Positions 12,901 through 21,365 are shown, counted from the first letter of the stretch. The stretch is 64,000 nucleotides of DNA from Linyphia triangularis (GCA_963978545.1 OZ021725.1:86660305-86724304), one strand, 5' to 3'. Program-made: numbers and translations. The notes: generated from the sequence alone by a model not told the origin.

Positions 12901-15015
12901 TAAACCCTGTTAATGCTAAGTCGATCTGGCCACTGAAATTGTTCGCTTTAACCAAATTTTGTGTTAAACAAATAAATTAAAGTTAAGTTTTAAGTACGGA
13001 GAACTGCTTTTCCTTCGCATTAAATGTGATTTTATGTTAATCAATTTTGCGTTAACAGGGTTTGCTGTATTTTTTTAAAAATAGGAAGCATAGTTACAAT
13101 AGTTATACATATTGTTAAAATTGACATTTTTTAGAACAATCATTTACCTTTTTTGCCAAGCGGTTGATTGAGATAATGCACCCTATTCCACACCACCTTT
13201 GAGATTGAGTAATAGGCGTGTTTTAATTTAATGTGGTTTCCTCAATATGCCCAATTCCCAATATATTCTATTAACAGAGCTAATCACGGAGCTTGGATAT
13301 TGAATTTTATAAGGAGCAATATAAACTAACGATAACAAATATGATAAATATTTAATATTGATAAATATTATAACTAGAATGTAACATGTAGCATAAGTAT
13401 TTCAATGATGAGCATGATTTGAAACAAGCAATGGAGAGGGGGAATGGGTAAATGAGTATTAGTTTGCATCCGAGTATGGACGAGATAAAAGCTCTTAATC
13501 TTGTCCAGATGACATAAAAGCTGAAAATCTTGATTATATTTTGAACAGTTTAAATAAATAATTGAAACTAACTTGATTCCTTATCAAGTTTAATGTGAAT
13601 ACCAACCACCTTTGTCAACATCGAATTAGTAGATCAAACCATGCCAAGTCGGCAAGTATGTTTGAAATTAACGCAAAACAACTTAAACCAATAATGCAAT
13701 ATATAGGTACCGAAACATAACCACATGAAATCGACAAATTATTGTGACAACACTTACCAATATTAAGTTTTAAATCCAATTTTAATGTTACAAATGACCG
13801 TCGAGCCGTCGACATAAACAAACTTCCCAAACACACATCCGGGCACTTTAGTTGCTTCAGCCACTCGGTGACGATTCATTTTGAGAAATTCTGCGCATCG
13901 TTTTGGCCGTAACTCGAGATCGTTCCAAAATACATGATTTTTTAAAAAATGCTTAAAAACGTGTTAAAAACATCAGAAAACATATTAACACAAACCTTCC
14001 TTTCTTATACATAAAATATTTCAATTTTAAAACTGTCCATCAACCTTTCAAACTTTTGAGTATCGTCTATCCAATATTGGGCGAGATTGGGCAATATCGG
14101 CATCGAACGGCCGATTTTACGCCGTTCCACATCGGGATTGGCCAGTGTAGGGCTGATATTGGCCAATACTGCTGTGCTACTTGGGTACGAGATGAAATAT
14201 CTGTGACGTTAGAATCGCACCTTGTTTACTTGAAAATGCATACTTCAAAGATGGCACAGAGCTTTACAAAATACAACTGAAAATTCTTCGTTTCAAAGGC
14301 TCATAAAACTTTCTTAAACAACAGTGAGTGAAATCGATATCGATTCAGCTTAATCAATTCAGTCAAACTTTAACAAAAGCTTCAATGCGTACAACCTCAG
14401 ATACATCGATAATTCAAGTACCACAAAAGTAAAAGCAAGCGCTGAGCTTCTTTCAGAAGAGCTTTCAAAATCCAACTTATTCAAATTACATTTGCCAGCG
14501 GCTTTTGTATCTTTGCGAGCGAACTTGCCCGAAAAATCCAGAGCAATCGATCTAGCGATCAGCTACCAGAATAATCCAAGGCTAAACTCGATTCCAACGT
14601 TTTCAAGTTTGTACTATCGCTATTAACAAATAAATTTAAGAAAAAAGAACTTTAAAAAAAGAAATATCTACACTATTTACAATAACATACAGAAGAATTG
14701 AAGTATGTGATAGTGCTGATTTGAACAGTCCTATATTTGGTAAGGCCTAAATCAATGTTGGTTAAGCTCACATATTCGCATGTTTTGGATAATAACAAGG
14801 ACTTTTTTTTTTTATCCAACTGGCTCATTATTAAATGACGGCGTCCTTTACAACAAACTGGATTTCAACTTATAGACAACTTAGATAATAAACAAATATT
14901 CGAAGTATTGATCTTACCTGTAAACGCTTTTATCGTAAAATACTTTTATTCTAAGGGGTTGGGAAATACTTCTTTTACGAACTATATGAGGAGCCTCCAA
15001 ATGGACGTGTTGAAC
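864..15015 (-). CDS. LMLN: Leishmanolysin-like peptidase (invadolysin, M8 metallopeptidase), partial gene, 8 exons
   Basis: Spliced gene on the minus strand. Coding exons in order: 15015-14918, 8350-8320, 6254-6172, 5422-5305, 4918-4743, 3973-3868, 2756-2662, 981-864. All seven introns have GT..AG borders and the phases (0,2,0,2,0,2,0,2,0) join into one open frame of about 275 residues. Seen motifs: [11 protein letters not shown] near residues 22-32, VVVPEEHLE near 102-110, [10 protein letters not shown] near 133-142, [19 protein letters not shown] near 157-175, and the zinc helix [12 protein letters not shown] near 196-207. This order and wording match metazoan leishmanolysin-like peptidase, a secreted or membrane-associated zinc endopeptidase linked to cell migration and mitosis in flies. 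The third zinc histidine, the Met-turn and the C-terminal cysteine-rich part should lie beyond position 1. The signal-peptide exon lies upstream of 15015 and was not found. No exon contains a stop or frameshift, so the gene appears functional. Family identification is from memory of the fly and human proteins. Confidence 0.92.
982..2138. other. LMLN intron, AT-rich, nothing recognised
   Basis: Between the LMLN exon ending at 981 and the MITE at 2139. Only A/T tracts; short open frames are chance. Confidence 0.6.
2139..2627. mobile_element. mariner-like MITE in LMLN intron
   Basis: Ends CAAGGTGAGCAAAAAGTC and, inverted, CAGGATGAAGCTAAAAGTC, each flanked by TA. There is no coding capacity. The right end is 35 bp from the donor of the LMLN exon at 2662-2756. 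The ends resemble those of the element at 57364-57818. Confidence 0.65.
2662..2756 (-). CDS. LMLN: LMLN exon after the zinc helix
   Basis: Acceptor TTTTTTCTTCCAG. Two donors are possible two bases apart (GTGTAAG and GTAAGG). The second, ending at 2662, keeps frame with the next exon, where GT plus A gives Val. It encodes [12 protein letters not shown] and ends [10 protein letters not shown], which follows HEILHAL in the family. Confidence 0.92.
3574..3840. mobile_element. piggyBac-type MITE, family P1, copy 2
   Basis: Right end GACCGTCAGTGGG followed by TTAA; left end (A)CCTACTGACGATC preceded by TTGA, a decayed TTAA. The interior is the reverse complement of 373-637 with clear similarity throughout, including the segments around the TGCACGTATATA and ATTTCGCCCATTCC words. 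It sits next to the splice donor of the LMLN catalytic exon. Confidence 0.78.
3868..3973 (-). CDS. LMLN: LMLN catalytic exon (HEILH zinc-binding helix)
   Basis: Acceptor CTATTTCAG and donor GTAAGT. One base completes Arg; the 35 codons begin [10 protein letters not shown] and end [14 protein letters not shown] supplies two zinc ligands (H198 and H202 by my partial numbering) and the catalytic Glu (E199). A TTAA-flanked MITE ends 27 bp downstream of the exon end in the intron, an unusually tight position next to a donor. Confidence 0.95.
4743..4918 (-). CDS. LMLN: LMLN exon with [10 protein letters not shown] and YAAHCQQE motifs
   Basis: Acceptor TTATTTGTTACAG and donor GTAAGG. The 58 codons begin [10 protein letters not shown] and end CQQEAALD, with two bases of the following Arg. 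The acceptor lies within a longer open reading frame, so an annotation that takes the whole frame back to 4981 would include intron. The most strongly conserved piece in this exon is [10 protein letters not shown] followed by RC and [10 protein letters not shown]. Confidence 0.94.
5305..5422 (-). CDS. LMLN: LMLN cysteine-rich exon
   Basis: Acceptor TTTGCTTTTAG and donor GTTAAT, a slightly weak donor. One base completes Arg, then 39 codons beginning [10 protein letters not shown] and ending VVVPEEHLE. Four cysteines are present (KCL, QHC, ERC, TTC), as expected for the disulphide-rich N-terminal part. A TAA microsatellite (about 5276-5292) lies just inside the downstream intron, close to the donor. 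Confidence 0.92.
6172..6254 (-). CDS. LMLN: LMLN exon with LPQAL helix
   Basis: Acceptor is a T-rich tract ending TTTAG; donor GTAAGA. It encodes [17 protein letters not shown] and [10 protein letters not shown], then two bases of an Arg codon. The ILPQALQYW helix is typical of the leishmanolysin-like family at this position. Confidence 0.9.
7745..8230 (-). repeat. Dispersed repeat family Q, copy 1
   Basis: Read on the minus strand, the part from 7760 to 8000 matches 41985-42265 read on the plus strand, including GTACAGGTTGG, GAAACTTGCAAAACT and AATTCGAGCCGAAT. The part from 8070 to 8230 matches 51955-52275 on the plus strand. Both copies with the first part keep a perfect TGACGTCA palindrome (7881-7888 here). 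There is no coding function; it lies in an LMLN intron. Confidence 0.7.
8320..8350 (-). CDS. LMLN: LMLN microexon (31 nt)
   Basis: Acceptor CTTTTGCAG and donor GTAAGT. The first base completes an Arg codon carried over from the previous exon. The remaining ten codons read [10 protein letters not shown], the expected position of the short segment between the first beta strand and the LPQAL helix of leishmanolysin-like proteins. The exon is too short to be seen as an open reading frame alone. Confidence 0.85.
8893..9050 (-). mobile_element. tRNA-derived SINE-like repeat, family 3, copy 1
   Basis: Read on the minus strand it has a tRNA-like layout: a box A-like GCATAGCGGAAAAGCATC, an anticodon-arm-like GGCTGGAAAACC, and a T-arm-like stretch ending CGATCGAGCCTCAGCG. 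It is nearly identical to 9306-9455 in the same orientation. I infer a SINE from the tRNA-like layout and two copies; target duplications were not resolved. Confidence 0.5.
9306..9455 (-). mobile_element. tRNA-derived SINE-like repeat, family 3, copy 2
   Basis: Near-identical repeat of 8893-9050 in the same orientation, about 410 bp away. The T-arm-like box reads CGATCGAGCCCCAGCG on the minus strand. Between the two copies lies an inverted pair, about 9150-9185 and 9246-9288 (TGCTGAGATGATATTG against CAATAATATCTCAGCA). Confidence 0.5.
9642..9868. repeat. Left terminal and subterminal repeat array of the 4.5 kb element
   Basis: It starts with the terminal inverted repeat, then at least six TTGGCC words, including two near-identical tandem units (TTTTGGCCGATATCGATGCG and TTTTGGCCGATATCGGTGCG at about 9775 and 9799). 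The mixture of GGCCAAT, GGCCGAT and GGCAATATCG words resembles clustered protein-binding sites. Confidence 0.65.
9880..11110. other. AT-rich interior of the TIR element, nothing recognised
   Basis: No ORF with family resemblance on either strand. It contains a run of 14 C (10828-10841). Confidence 0.55.
11116..12549 (-). pseudogene. DUF4806-like N-terminal gene relic inside the TIR element
   Basis: Exon 12549-12346 (acceptor TTATTTTGTTCAG, donor GTAAGT) encodes [20 protein letters not shown] followed by [12 protein letters not shown]. This is the pattern of the N-terminal region of arthropod proteins annotated with DUF4806 (short acidic start, then a Val-Pro-x-x-Trp and a second Trp about ten residues on). 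Exon 12165-11971 (acceptor TCTTTTAACAG, donor GTAAGA) carries [14 protein letters not shown], the acidic Ser-rich segment usual after that domain, and later [15 protein letters not shown] in a different frame. A third exon, 11185-11116 (acceptor TTTTAG), would end in TAA overlapping AATAAA at 11112-11117. A stop (TAA) follows the second acceptor in the inherited frame, and a frameshift separates the two readable parts. I therefore call it decayed. The DUF4806 domain proper was not recognised. Function of the family is unknown to me. Confidence 0.5.
12897..13067. mobile_element. pogo/Tigger-like MITE (171 bp)
   Basis: Ends CAGTTAAACCCTGTTAA and TTAACAGGGTTTGCTG form imperfect inverted repeats, with TA on both sides (12895-12896, 13068-13069). 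CAGT starts and TA flanks are typical of pogo/Tigger members of the Tc1/mariner superfamily. It is nested in the 4.5 kb TIR element. Confidence 0.75.
13758..13880 (-). other. Possible first exon of the element-borne gene
   Basis: A GC-richer stretch just inside the right end, with an ATG in a good context at about 13880 (AAAATGAATCGT) and a strong donor GTAAGTG after 13758. The frame from that ATG stops two codons before the donor, so it would be a leader or 5' UTR exon. Only the donor and position support this. Confidence 0.25.
14064..14185. repeat. Right terminal and subterminal repeat array of the 4.5 kb element
   Basis: Words ATTGGGCGAGATTGGG, GGCAATATCGG, ATTGGCCAGTG and ATATTGGCCAATACTGC precede the right terminal repeat, which ends TGCTACTTGGG at 14185. 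It mirrors the left end in reverse complement. A diverged third end of this family lies at about 34955-35042. Confidence 0.65.
14918..15015 (-). CDS. LMLN: LMLN exon: pro-region / start of mature domain
   Basis: Acceptor TTTTTTTCAG before 15015 and donor GTAAGA after 14918. The exon enters in phase 0 and leaves with two bases (AG) completed by the next exon. It encodes [10 protein letters not shown], then the dibasic-rich VRKRSI, which could be a propeptide cleavage region, and ends [12 protein letters not shown]. The next exon in the chain lies 6.6 kb away because the intron contains the 4.5 kb TIR element. Confidence 0.88.
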
Positions 15016-15125
15016 CTGAAAAAAAAAAATACTTTAGTACCATATCTTCAAGGATTACCAAGATAAGAAATGGAGAACACTCAAACAATGAACAAGCAGT
15101 GATCAAAAGTATTGCAAAAATCAGG

Positions 15126-15286
15126 TTGGTTGTATTCAGATTATCTTGCGTCGTCAGCAACACGATGGCTATAATGCGCCGAAACGTTCGTCATTAGACA
15201 TTCCAACATACATTTACAAACACCCATGACAACACGGGACTCGAACCCGCAACCTCGCGGTCTAGAAGCTAGCACGCTAACCACTA
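15126..15286 (-). mobile_element. tRNA-derived SINE, family 1, copy 1
   Basis: Flanked by perfect 13-bp direct repeats TGCAAAAATCAGG (15113-15125 and 15287-15299). Minus-strand reading starts inside box A (TAGTGGTTAGCG), passes an anticodon-arm-like stretch and a box B GGTTCGAGTCC, and ends in the GTTGGTTG-complement tail. The 5' end is truncated compared with copy 2. It lies 110 bp upstream of the first LMLN exon seen. Confidence 0.85.
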
Positions 15287-15299
15287 TGCAAAAATCAGG

Positions 15300-16738
15300 A
15301 GTTGTAATTTGATGGAGTTCTAAGTATCCAGAAAGGTTCGAACAATACCAACTACAGTGTTTGGGGTCAAAATTTCACTGACATTTATGAAATTCTAAAA
15401 ATGTTACATAATCAATGGTTGATTTCCAGGTTGTTGTTACCACTCTACACAGGATCCCTTATCCCAAGAAAAGAATGTTCTAATAGACTTGGGATAAATT
15501 ATAAACATATTCCATTTATATGGTAATTTACCTGCATTTTTATAGTGTTCGCTTTTAAAACTCCAATTTCAAGTTTTAAGTCATACATATACCAATCCAC
15601 TCATGTTTGCCGCCAGGATGAAGGCACAAACAAGGGAGTGCCCTTGCGCTCATCCCTTCACAAAAGTCTTCACTTTTTTTTGAGCAAATGCTATATACTT
15701 TCATTACCCTATGTATAATACATACGGGTAATTGAAAGTAAAAAGACTGATCCGGTGTTATCCTCTATCAAAAGATTATGACATTTTACGGCCAAAGTAA
15801 AGTAGATAATGGAATAGATGTAGTTTTAAATCTCAAGTCACGTAAACGTAACTGATGCACATTAGTGGTCACCACGTGACAGTAGAACTCAAAATCAACT
15901 TTTCATAATTAGCTGCAAAAGTCTTCAGATGCTAGAGTGAATAAGTTCACAAAACTCTAAACTGTATTTAATGTACAGAAAATTAGCTCTAGACTTGCAA
16001 CTATAGCTCAAGGAATAGAAGATAAGAAACCGTGTATGAAAGATGTAATGCGACCATTGGAGTGATAAGAAATCACGATATTACAGTGGATATAAATTAT
16101 TGGTTCACGCAACCATTTGACAAAATAACGATAAAACGAAACATTTATCACATCTAGTTAAACATTCATTTGATTAATACAGTATTACAATAAGCAAGTA
16201 GCAATTAATGGGGGGCTAAAACGGGTACAATTAACACCACCCAGGCATGACCACAGGTAACTCACAAGGTTTTTTTTTTTCTATAAATATGACCGATAAA
16301 TAAATGAACGCGCCATAAAACTTTCAAGGTGTCAATCAATCATTCTCTCCTCAAATAATGAAGCATCAAACAGATCACACACACCTTTGCATGGTGAAAG
16401 AGAAGGGAAAAGATATGCCACCACGCCCATGGGACATAACAGGCCCGTTTAGGAGATGATGGATTGACAAGAGAAATGAGATGTATCCTCCCCTTTTTGA
16501 ATAGGGACGGCGTGGGAGGAATGCCAGAGTCATATATATATATACGAGTCGATTTCAGTTTCCGATAGTCAGTGCAAGTAGAATTGAGATCTAGAAGTTT
16601 TGATGAAAAGGAAATTCAGAATTTGCCGAGTCCGTTTAATGTAGCTTCGTTTCATAAATAGAAGCAGACCAATTAAACTTTCATAAAAAACGAATGGAAT
16701 AGCACCAGTTATAAGTTTAATAATAAAATTATAAGATA
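15300..16738. other. Intergenic or LMLN intron, nothing recognised
   Basis: Mostly unique-looking AT-rich DNA with a short GC-richer patch near 16380-16520. No coding exon that could extend LMLN upstream was found. Confidence 0.5.
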
Positions 16739-16746
16739 CTTTAGAA

Positions 16747-17399
16747 CAGCGGTTCTTACTGGTACTGGTAGAGTGGTATTGGATCGTTCTAGTCGAGAAT
16801 CTAAGCCAAGATAAATATTATAAGAGTTTTAAAGGATAAAGATGGGAAGAATCGAATCACTCGATTGTTAGTCACAATTGAACTATCCCAGATTTAATAC
16901 AGATATTAACTTTCTCAGAGCGGACAAACAATGTTAAAAATCCCACTGACTTTTTTTTTTTTTTTTTAAAGTTTGCCCACATGTTTTTTAATTTTCTTAT
17001 AGTTGTGGCCGACCAAACGGTATAGTGGTTCGAGTGCTAGCTTCTAGACCGCGATGTTGCGGGTTCGAGTCCCGTGTTTGGCATGGGTGTTTGTAAATGT
17101 ATGTTGGCTTGTCTAATGACGAATATTTCGGCGCATTATAGCCCTCGTGTTGCTGACGGCGCCAGATAATCTGAAAACAACCAACCAATCTTATAGTTGT
17201 GACAGCAAAAAGAAAATACAACAAAGTTCCTTTCTTTATAAACAATTATTTGATCCTTCTTGTATGGTATGTTTTACTAATTACTGAAGCACGCACGTTC
17301 ATATTTCATTAGTTAGTGGGCCTCAAAGTCTTTTTCACAAAATAGGTGGACTTTTTACAAAATAGGTGGTTCGCACAACTAAAAAGTTGTGAACCACTG
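16747..17399. mobile_element. hAT-type MITE with nested SINE
   Basis: Ends CAGCGGTTCTTACTGG and, inverted, CAGTGGTTCACAACTT. Flanks CTTTAGAA (16739-16746) and CTTTGGAA (17400-17407) agree at 7 of 8 bases, the 8-bp duplication expected for hAT elements. The SINE at 17008-17188 is inserted in it. Same family as 20735-21365. Confidence 0.8.
17008..17188 (+). mobile_element. tRNA-derived SINE, family 1, copy 2 (full length)
   Basis: Flanked by perfect 13-bp repeats TCTTATAGTTGTG (16995-17007 and 17189-17201). The tRNA-like head begins GCCGACCAAACGG, with box A around TATAGTGGTTCGAG and box B GGTTCGAGTCC at 17062-17072. The unrelated body ends AACAACCAACCAA. It was inserted by target-primed reverse transcription, judging by the duplications, after the surrounding hAT MITE. 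Confidence 0.9.
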
Positions 17400-17407
17400 C
17401 TTTGGAA

Positions 17408-18058
17408 CATTGTCGCGTTTACTTTGCAGCAAAAAAAAAACGGTAATGAGCAAAAAAACGCAGAAATACTTGAATACCGCTCCAAGGAAACCGAACTAAT
17501 TTCTACCTACCACAGAGATTAAGGTCCTTTACTTCCACGGGATTAACACATTATTCTTGCAGTAAGCCCATCTCTGACTAATGACACCACTTCAAAATCC
17601 AACTTCATCGATTAAGCTCTTGAAAGTGAGCTTTACCCGATCCATCAAGGTCCATGGAAATCGTGTCGTTGTCGCGTTTCCATCCAAATTAAGGAAGTTG
17701 AAAGACTATCAATATTCCAAAGAAGAAGATCAGAAATTTGGGTCGGTCCTGCTCGTAACGATCATCTACAATGATGCGACTTAATTATAAACGTCAAAGG
17801 GTTCGTCTTTAAGAAGGCGTGGTCCACAAGATGAGGGCAGGTGCATGGCAAAACGCACGTTCTAACGGTAGATGCTTGTGGGTCCAGTATAATTGAGAAT
17901 CAAAAATTAAGTTTTTTTCTTTCTTTATTTTTAATGTATGTAATTTTATAGACTGAAATTTCTCTTCCTCAAATATGTAGGTTACAGTAGGTTGGTTGTA
18001 TGGATTTTAATGGCAAAAGAGCCAAGTTTGTATAAGCTGCACCATAGGTTAAGGTAGG
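17408..18058. other. Unassigned sequence with a repeat fragment
   Basis: The stretch 17990-18058 (GGTTGGTTGTATGG onward) resembles fragments at about 51764 and 58585 of an unnamed dispersed repeat. The rest is unassigned. Confidence 0.4.
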
Positions 18059-18742
18059 CAGGGGCGTACTGGGACATAAAATCGGCCTGGCGATATTTTG
18101 TTAAAGCCGGTCCAAATTTTAAATTAATCAAATTTTAATAATTATTGTACATAATAAAATAATTCCTAGAATGAATTAATCAAATAATCAAATTTAATAA
18201 ATAAATATTTTTGAAAGTTAATATATTTTTTATTTAAATTTTTGTATTACTTAAATTTTGTATTTCAATAATTAGTTTTAGTTATTTATTATTAATTAAT
18301 TAAAAACTACTATTTATGTACTTCCTTTCTGTGAACTACGTTTCCATAAACCATTAATATATTTAACCTTAAAAGTTATAAAATAAGTGAAAAATAGAAA
18401 TATGATAATATATAAATCTTAGTGTTCCTATTTTATAAATTCAAAATAATCCATAAAAGTTCAAATAATGTGAAATTTTAAGCAAATTTTTAAAGTGCAA
18501 ACTATATCTCAACTGAAGTAATAGTTCAATAATGGTTTATAGATCTGGGTGGGAGTGATCTATATTTGAATGCATTGCAATATAAGAAAAAAAAAGAAGA
18601 AAAAACACGTCAAGGAAGGGAATTTACATATAGTAAAAAGCAAATTAAGAAACTAAAGAAGAACTTCTGAACCGGACCGTTTTTATAGCCACTAACTGGC
18701 CCGTTGGTTGCAACGGACAACCCTATAGTCAATACACCCCTG
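18059..18742. mobile_element. hAT-type MITE, CAGGGGCGTA ends
   Basis: Left end CAGGGGCGTACTGGG and right end, inverted, CAGGGGTGTATTGACTAT. CAGGGGCGTA is a common hAT terminus. Possible 8-bp duplications AAGGTAGG/ACAGTTGG match at only 5 of 8, so the insertion is old. A second inner inverted pair, GCCGGTCC and GGACCGTTTTTATAGCC, lies inside. It interrupts the repeat fragment that ends at 18058. Confidence 0.65.
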
Positions 18743-18796
18743 ACAGTTGGCGTCCATCATCGCGTACGTTAAGTAACAACATGAAAATGTATCTTA

Positions 18797-19322
18797 TATG
18801 CACTGTCTTTCCAAAGGGAATCCCTAACATTAAAAAGACATAACTGCGAAACAGGGCGAGACAGAAAGAAGAGACATGTTTGGACAGACAAGCATGGAAT
18901 TTTTAATACACCGGTTTGTAAAATGGATTAATGGGAGTAAATTAGATGAATGCAACATATGGTTAACTGATGACGTCCGTTTTCATTTGGACGGATACAC
19001 AAAAATACAAAACTGGTGAATATGCGGTACTGAAATAATCTGCATATCTTGCAAAACCACTGGATTCTACAAAAGTGGCCGTTTTGGTTGCACTATCAAT
19101 AAAGAGCACCTTTTCACCAAAGAAGTGACTAACTCATTCCGCTATATTCAAATGGTACAACAATTCGTGGTCACACTTCAATACTGTAACTAATTTTGCA
19201 AACCGGTGCATTAAAAATTTCCTACCTGTCTTATCCAGCTTACCACTGGTCTCTTCTTACTGTCTCTCACTGTTTCGCAGTTATTTTAAATGTAGGTCGC
19301 GTTTTTTCTGAAAGACCTTGTA
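18797..19322 (+). pseudogene. Internally deleted Tc1/mariner-superfamily element with transposase relic
   Basis: The plus strand from about 18950 reads IWLTDDVRFHLDGYTKIQNW, the first catalytic block (usually SDEAHFHLxGYVNKQNxRxW) of a mariner-type transposase, followed by stops and frameshifts. The ends are about 120-bp imperfect inverted repeats: the left TAACTGCGAAACAG and AATACACCGGTTTGTAAAAT segments recur inverted at 19189-19285. The deletion leaves only the core of the gene. A second end of this family lies at about 40935-41125. Confidence 0.7.
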
Positions 19323-19597
19323 CATTAGGACCTAATTTCTGAACGGGTAGACGAGGCCCCGGCACAGGGCATTTTTTCTTTGTGTTCTCACGTTAACATC
19401 GATAAATTAAAATTTAAAACTGGTATATTTATTATTAATAATTGTAATGCAAACGATTTGATACCGGAATTCGAAGTTAGAATACATCAAAAAGACATCG
19501 TTGTGGTTTTAAGTAAGTGAGTTTTTACTAAAACAAAAAAATAATCTATGGTCTAACACTTTGTTATGTGGTGTGGTGTACAGTAAAATTTAAAGTA

Positions 19598-19771
19598 CAG
19601 TCAACTCGCGATAACTAGAAGTTAAAGGGACTGTCCAAATTCTTCAAGTTGTCCGAAGTTCGAGTTATCAAAAGTCATTTTCTATTCAAGGCATATTCTT
19701 GGGACCTAATGAAAACTTCGAGATAAACGAATATTCGACTTATGAGACTTCGAGTAATCACGAGTTGAGTG
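19598..19771. mobile_element. pogo/Tigger-like MITE (174 bp)
   Basis: Left end CAGTCAACTCGCGATAACT; right end AATCACGAGTTGAGTG, inverted and slightly diverged. TA on both sides (19596-19597, 19772-19773). No coding capacity. Confidence 0.7.
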
Positions 19772-19779
19772 TATATGAT

Positions 19780-20726
19780 ACTTATTTAAGAAGAAGAATA
19801 GTCACACATTTGTTTCACACGGTAGAAGAAAAAAAATCAGTTTTGAATGATGGGTTCCACTGTTACTATTTATTTGCTTCACAAAAAATCTAAAATGCAT
19901 CTTTACTTATACCAATATTTATAAATAATAATATATAATAAGTTATAGACAATAAGAATTTTAAAAGTAAACACTAATTTATATCTTCATATTTTTGATA
20001 TCTTAAAAATTACGAATAGATCTCAAAATGTGCTGGTATATATTCATTTATATCCCAAAGCCATCCTGTTTTACTTGTTTTTATTGTTGAACTTTTGGAT
20101 ACTTTAGAGATAATAGATAGAGGCTTCTATTAGCCTGCATGAGGCTAACAGGAACAAAGAACTTTTTCTCTAAAAAGATCCATTAATAAAAAAAATCGAA
20201 AACTTGTGTACTCCAGCTTACATTGTATAAGGCAGGGTCAACCTCATTAGAGCCAAAATATAGAATTTTATCGAATTTGAAACATTTTACTTTATAACCA
20301 TTCCTTGTGATTTTAAATAACCCGACAATAGCATTCAAAAATCCATCTAAACGCGCGTCCATGAATAAAGTATAACCAGAACATCTGCAGGTATAGGAGT
20401 CAACTTTTCACTATTACCAAGGGGACGAGATTTAGTGGATAAACTCAATTTATTTTAATAACATACATTGTTTACAAAGATATATACTTTTATGATATTG
20501 CCACTATGTCAGGAAAGTAAATTTCAATAATTCTGGATAATACTTGATGAAAAAATAGCCTATACAGTAACCTCATCATTACAAAATTACTTATTCCAAT
20601 ATCATGCAATAATTTGAAATGTATATTATGAACTTGCACAAAAGAACTTCTACACGTTTGATTGTGGATAGTGTCAGTATGTTTACAAATAGTGTATTTA
20701 CTTTTTTTTTTATGGGAGTTTTTTAT
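19780..20726. other. AT-rich intergenic, nothing recognised
   Basis: No gene or named repeat seen on either strand. Confidence 0.5.
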
Positions 20727-20734
20727 CTTTAGAA

Positions 20735-21365
20735 CAGCGGGTTCCAATTCATAGGCCGCGGCCCATAAGTGGGCCGCGTATACCGTGGTACAGGGCCATG
20801 GGCGCTAGTTGAGTCTTTAGACAAGAAAGGAGCTTCAGAGGTAGAAATGGGAACAATCAAGTCACTTGATTGTGAGCAACAATCGAATTATTCGATTGTA
20901 TTTTTTTATGGTTTAACGAGTGATCATAGCAGTATGGCTAAAACTATCCAGTTTTTATCCAAATATTGACTCTCTCTTGGGGAACACACAATGTTCCCCA
21001 TCGATTTTTTTTTTAAATTTGGTAACTTGTGTTTTAGTTTTCTTAGCAAAGTGAACACAATAAAGTTCATTTCATTATAAAAAAAATATTTTTTAATCAC
21101 TCTTTTACAGTATGTACTAATTCCCGATGCACGGACACGCACATATTTTATAAGTTAGTAGAACTCAAAGTTCTTTAACCCTTTGGGTACATTTGACGAG
21201 TGAGACTCGTCATCTGCTTACTTGGGCGAAACTACGGTTGACGAGTCTGACTCGTCATCCGTCCATCCAAATCCGTACCATGGGCTCAAAAATCTTCAAA
21301 TAATTCAGTACTCAAAGGGTTAATAAATAGGTGGGCCGCAAGATTAGAAAGGTTGGTAACCGCTG
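20735..21365. mobile_element. hAT-type MITE with nested piggyBac-type MITE
   Basis: Ends CAGCGGGTTCCAATTC and, inverted, CAGCGGTTACCAACC, followed inward by GGGCCGCGG/GGGCCGC words. The 8-bp flanks CTTTAGAA (20727-20734 and 21366-21373) are identical. The TTAA-flanked MITE at 21179-21319 lies inside. Same family and same target octamer as 16747-17399. Confidence 0.9.
21179..21319. mobile_element. piggyBac-type MITE, family P2 (141 bp)
   Basis: TTAA on both sides (21175-21178, 21320-21323). Ends CCCTTTGGGTAC and, inverted, CCCTTTGAGTACTG. Two internal perfect palindromes, TGACGAGTGAGACTCGTCA (21194-21212) and TGACGAGTCTGACTCGTCA (21239-21257), can form 8-bp stems. Nested in the hAT MITE. Confidence 0.85.

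Larger units (their letters stand above)
9642..14185. mobile_element. 4.5 kb TIR DNA element carrying a DUF4806-like gene
   Basis: The left end at 9642 and the right end at 14185, inverted, share 27 of 28 outermost bases, beginning CCCARGTAGCACAGCAGTAT. The immediate flanks are TA on both sides (9640-9641 and 14186-14187), consistent with a TA target duplication. Inside each end are arrays of TTGGCC/GGCCAAT-type words (9661-9860 and 14070-14170) that could bind a transposase. The interior holds a minus-strand gene relic with a DUF4806-like N-terminus (11116-12549), a possible first exon ending at 13758, and a nested pogo-like MITE (12897-13067). No transposase ORF was recognised. It sits in a 6.6 kb LMLN intron. 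The pairing of these two ends into one element is an inference from end identity and flanks; superfamily unassigned. Confidence 0.6.

Noticed and set aside
16997..17245. 82-codon minus-strand frame as a gene
   Set aside because: It runs through SINE copy 2 and its flanks; the peptide with the TRDSNPQHR stretch is the translation of box B.
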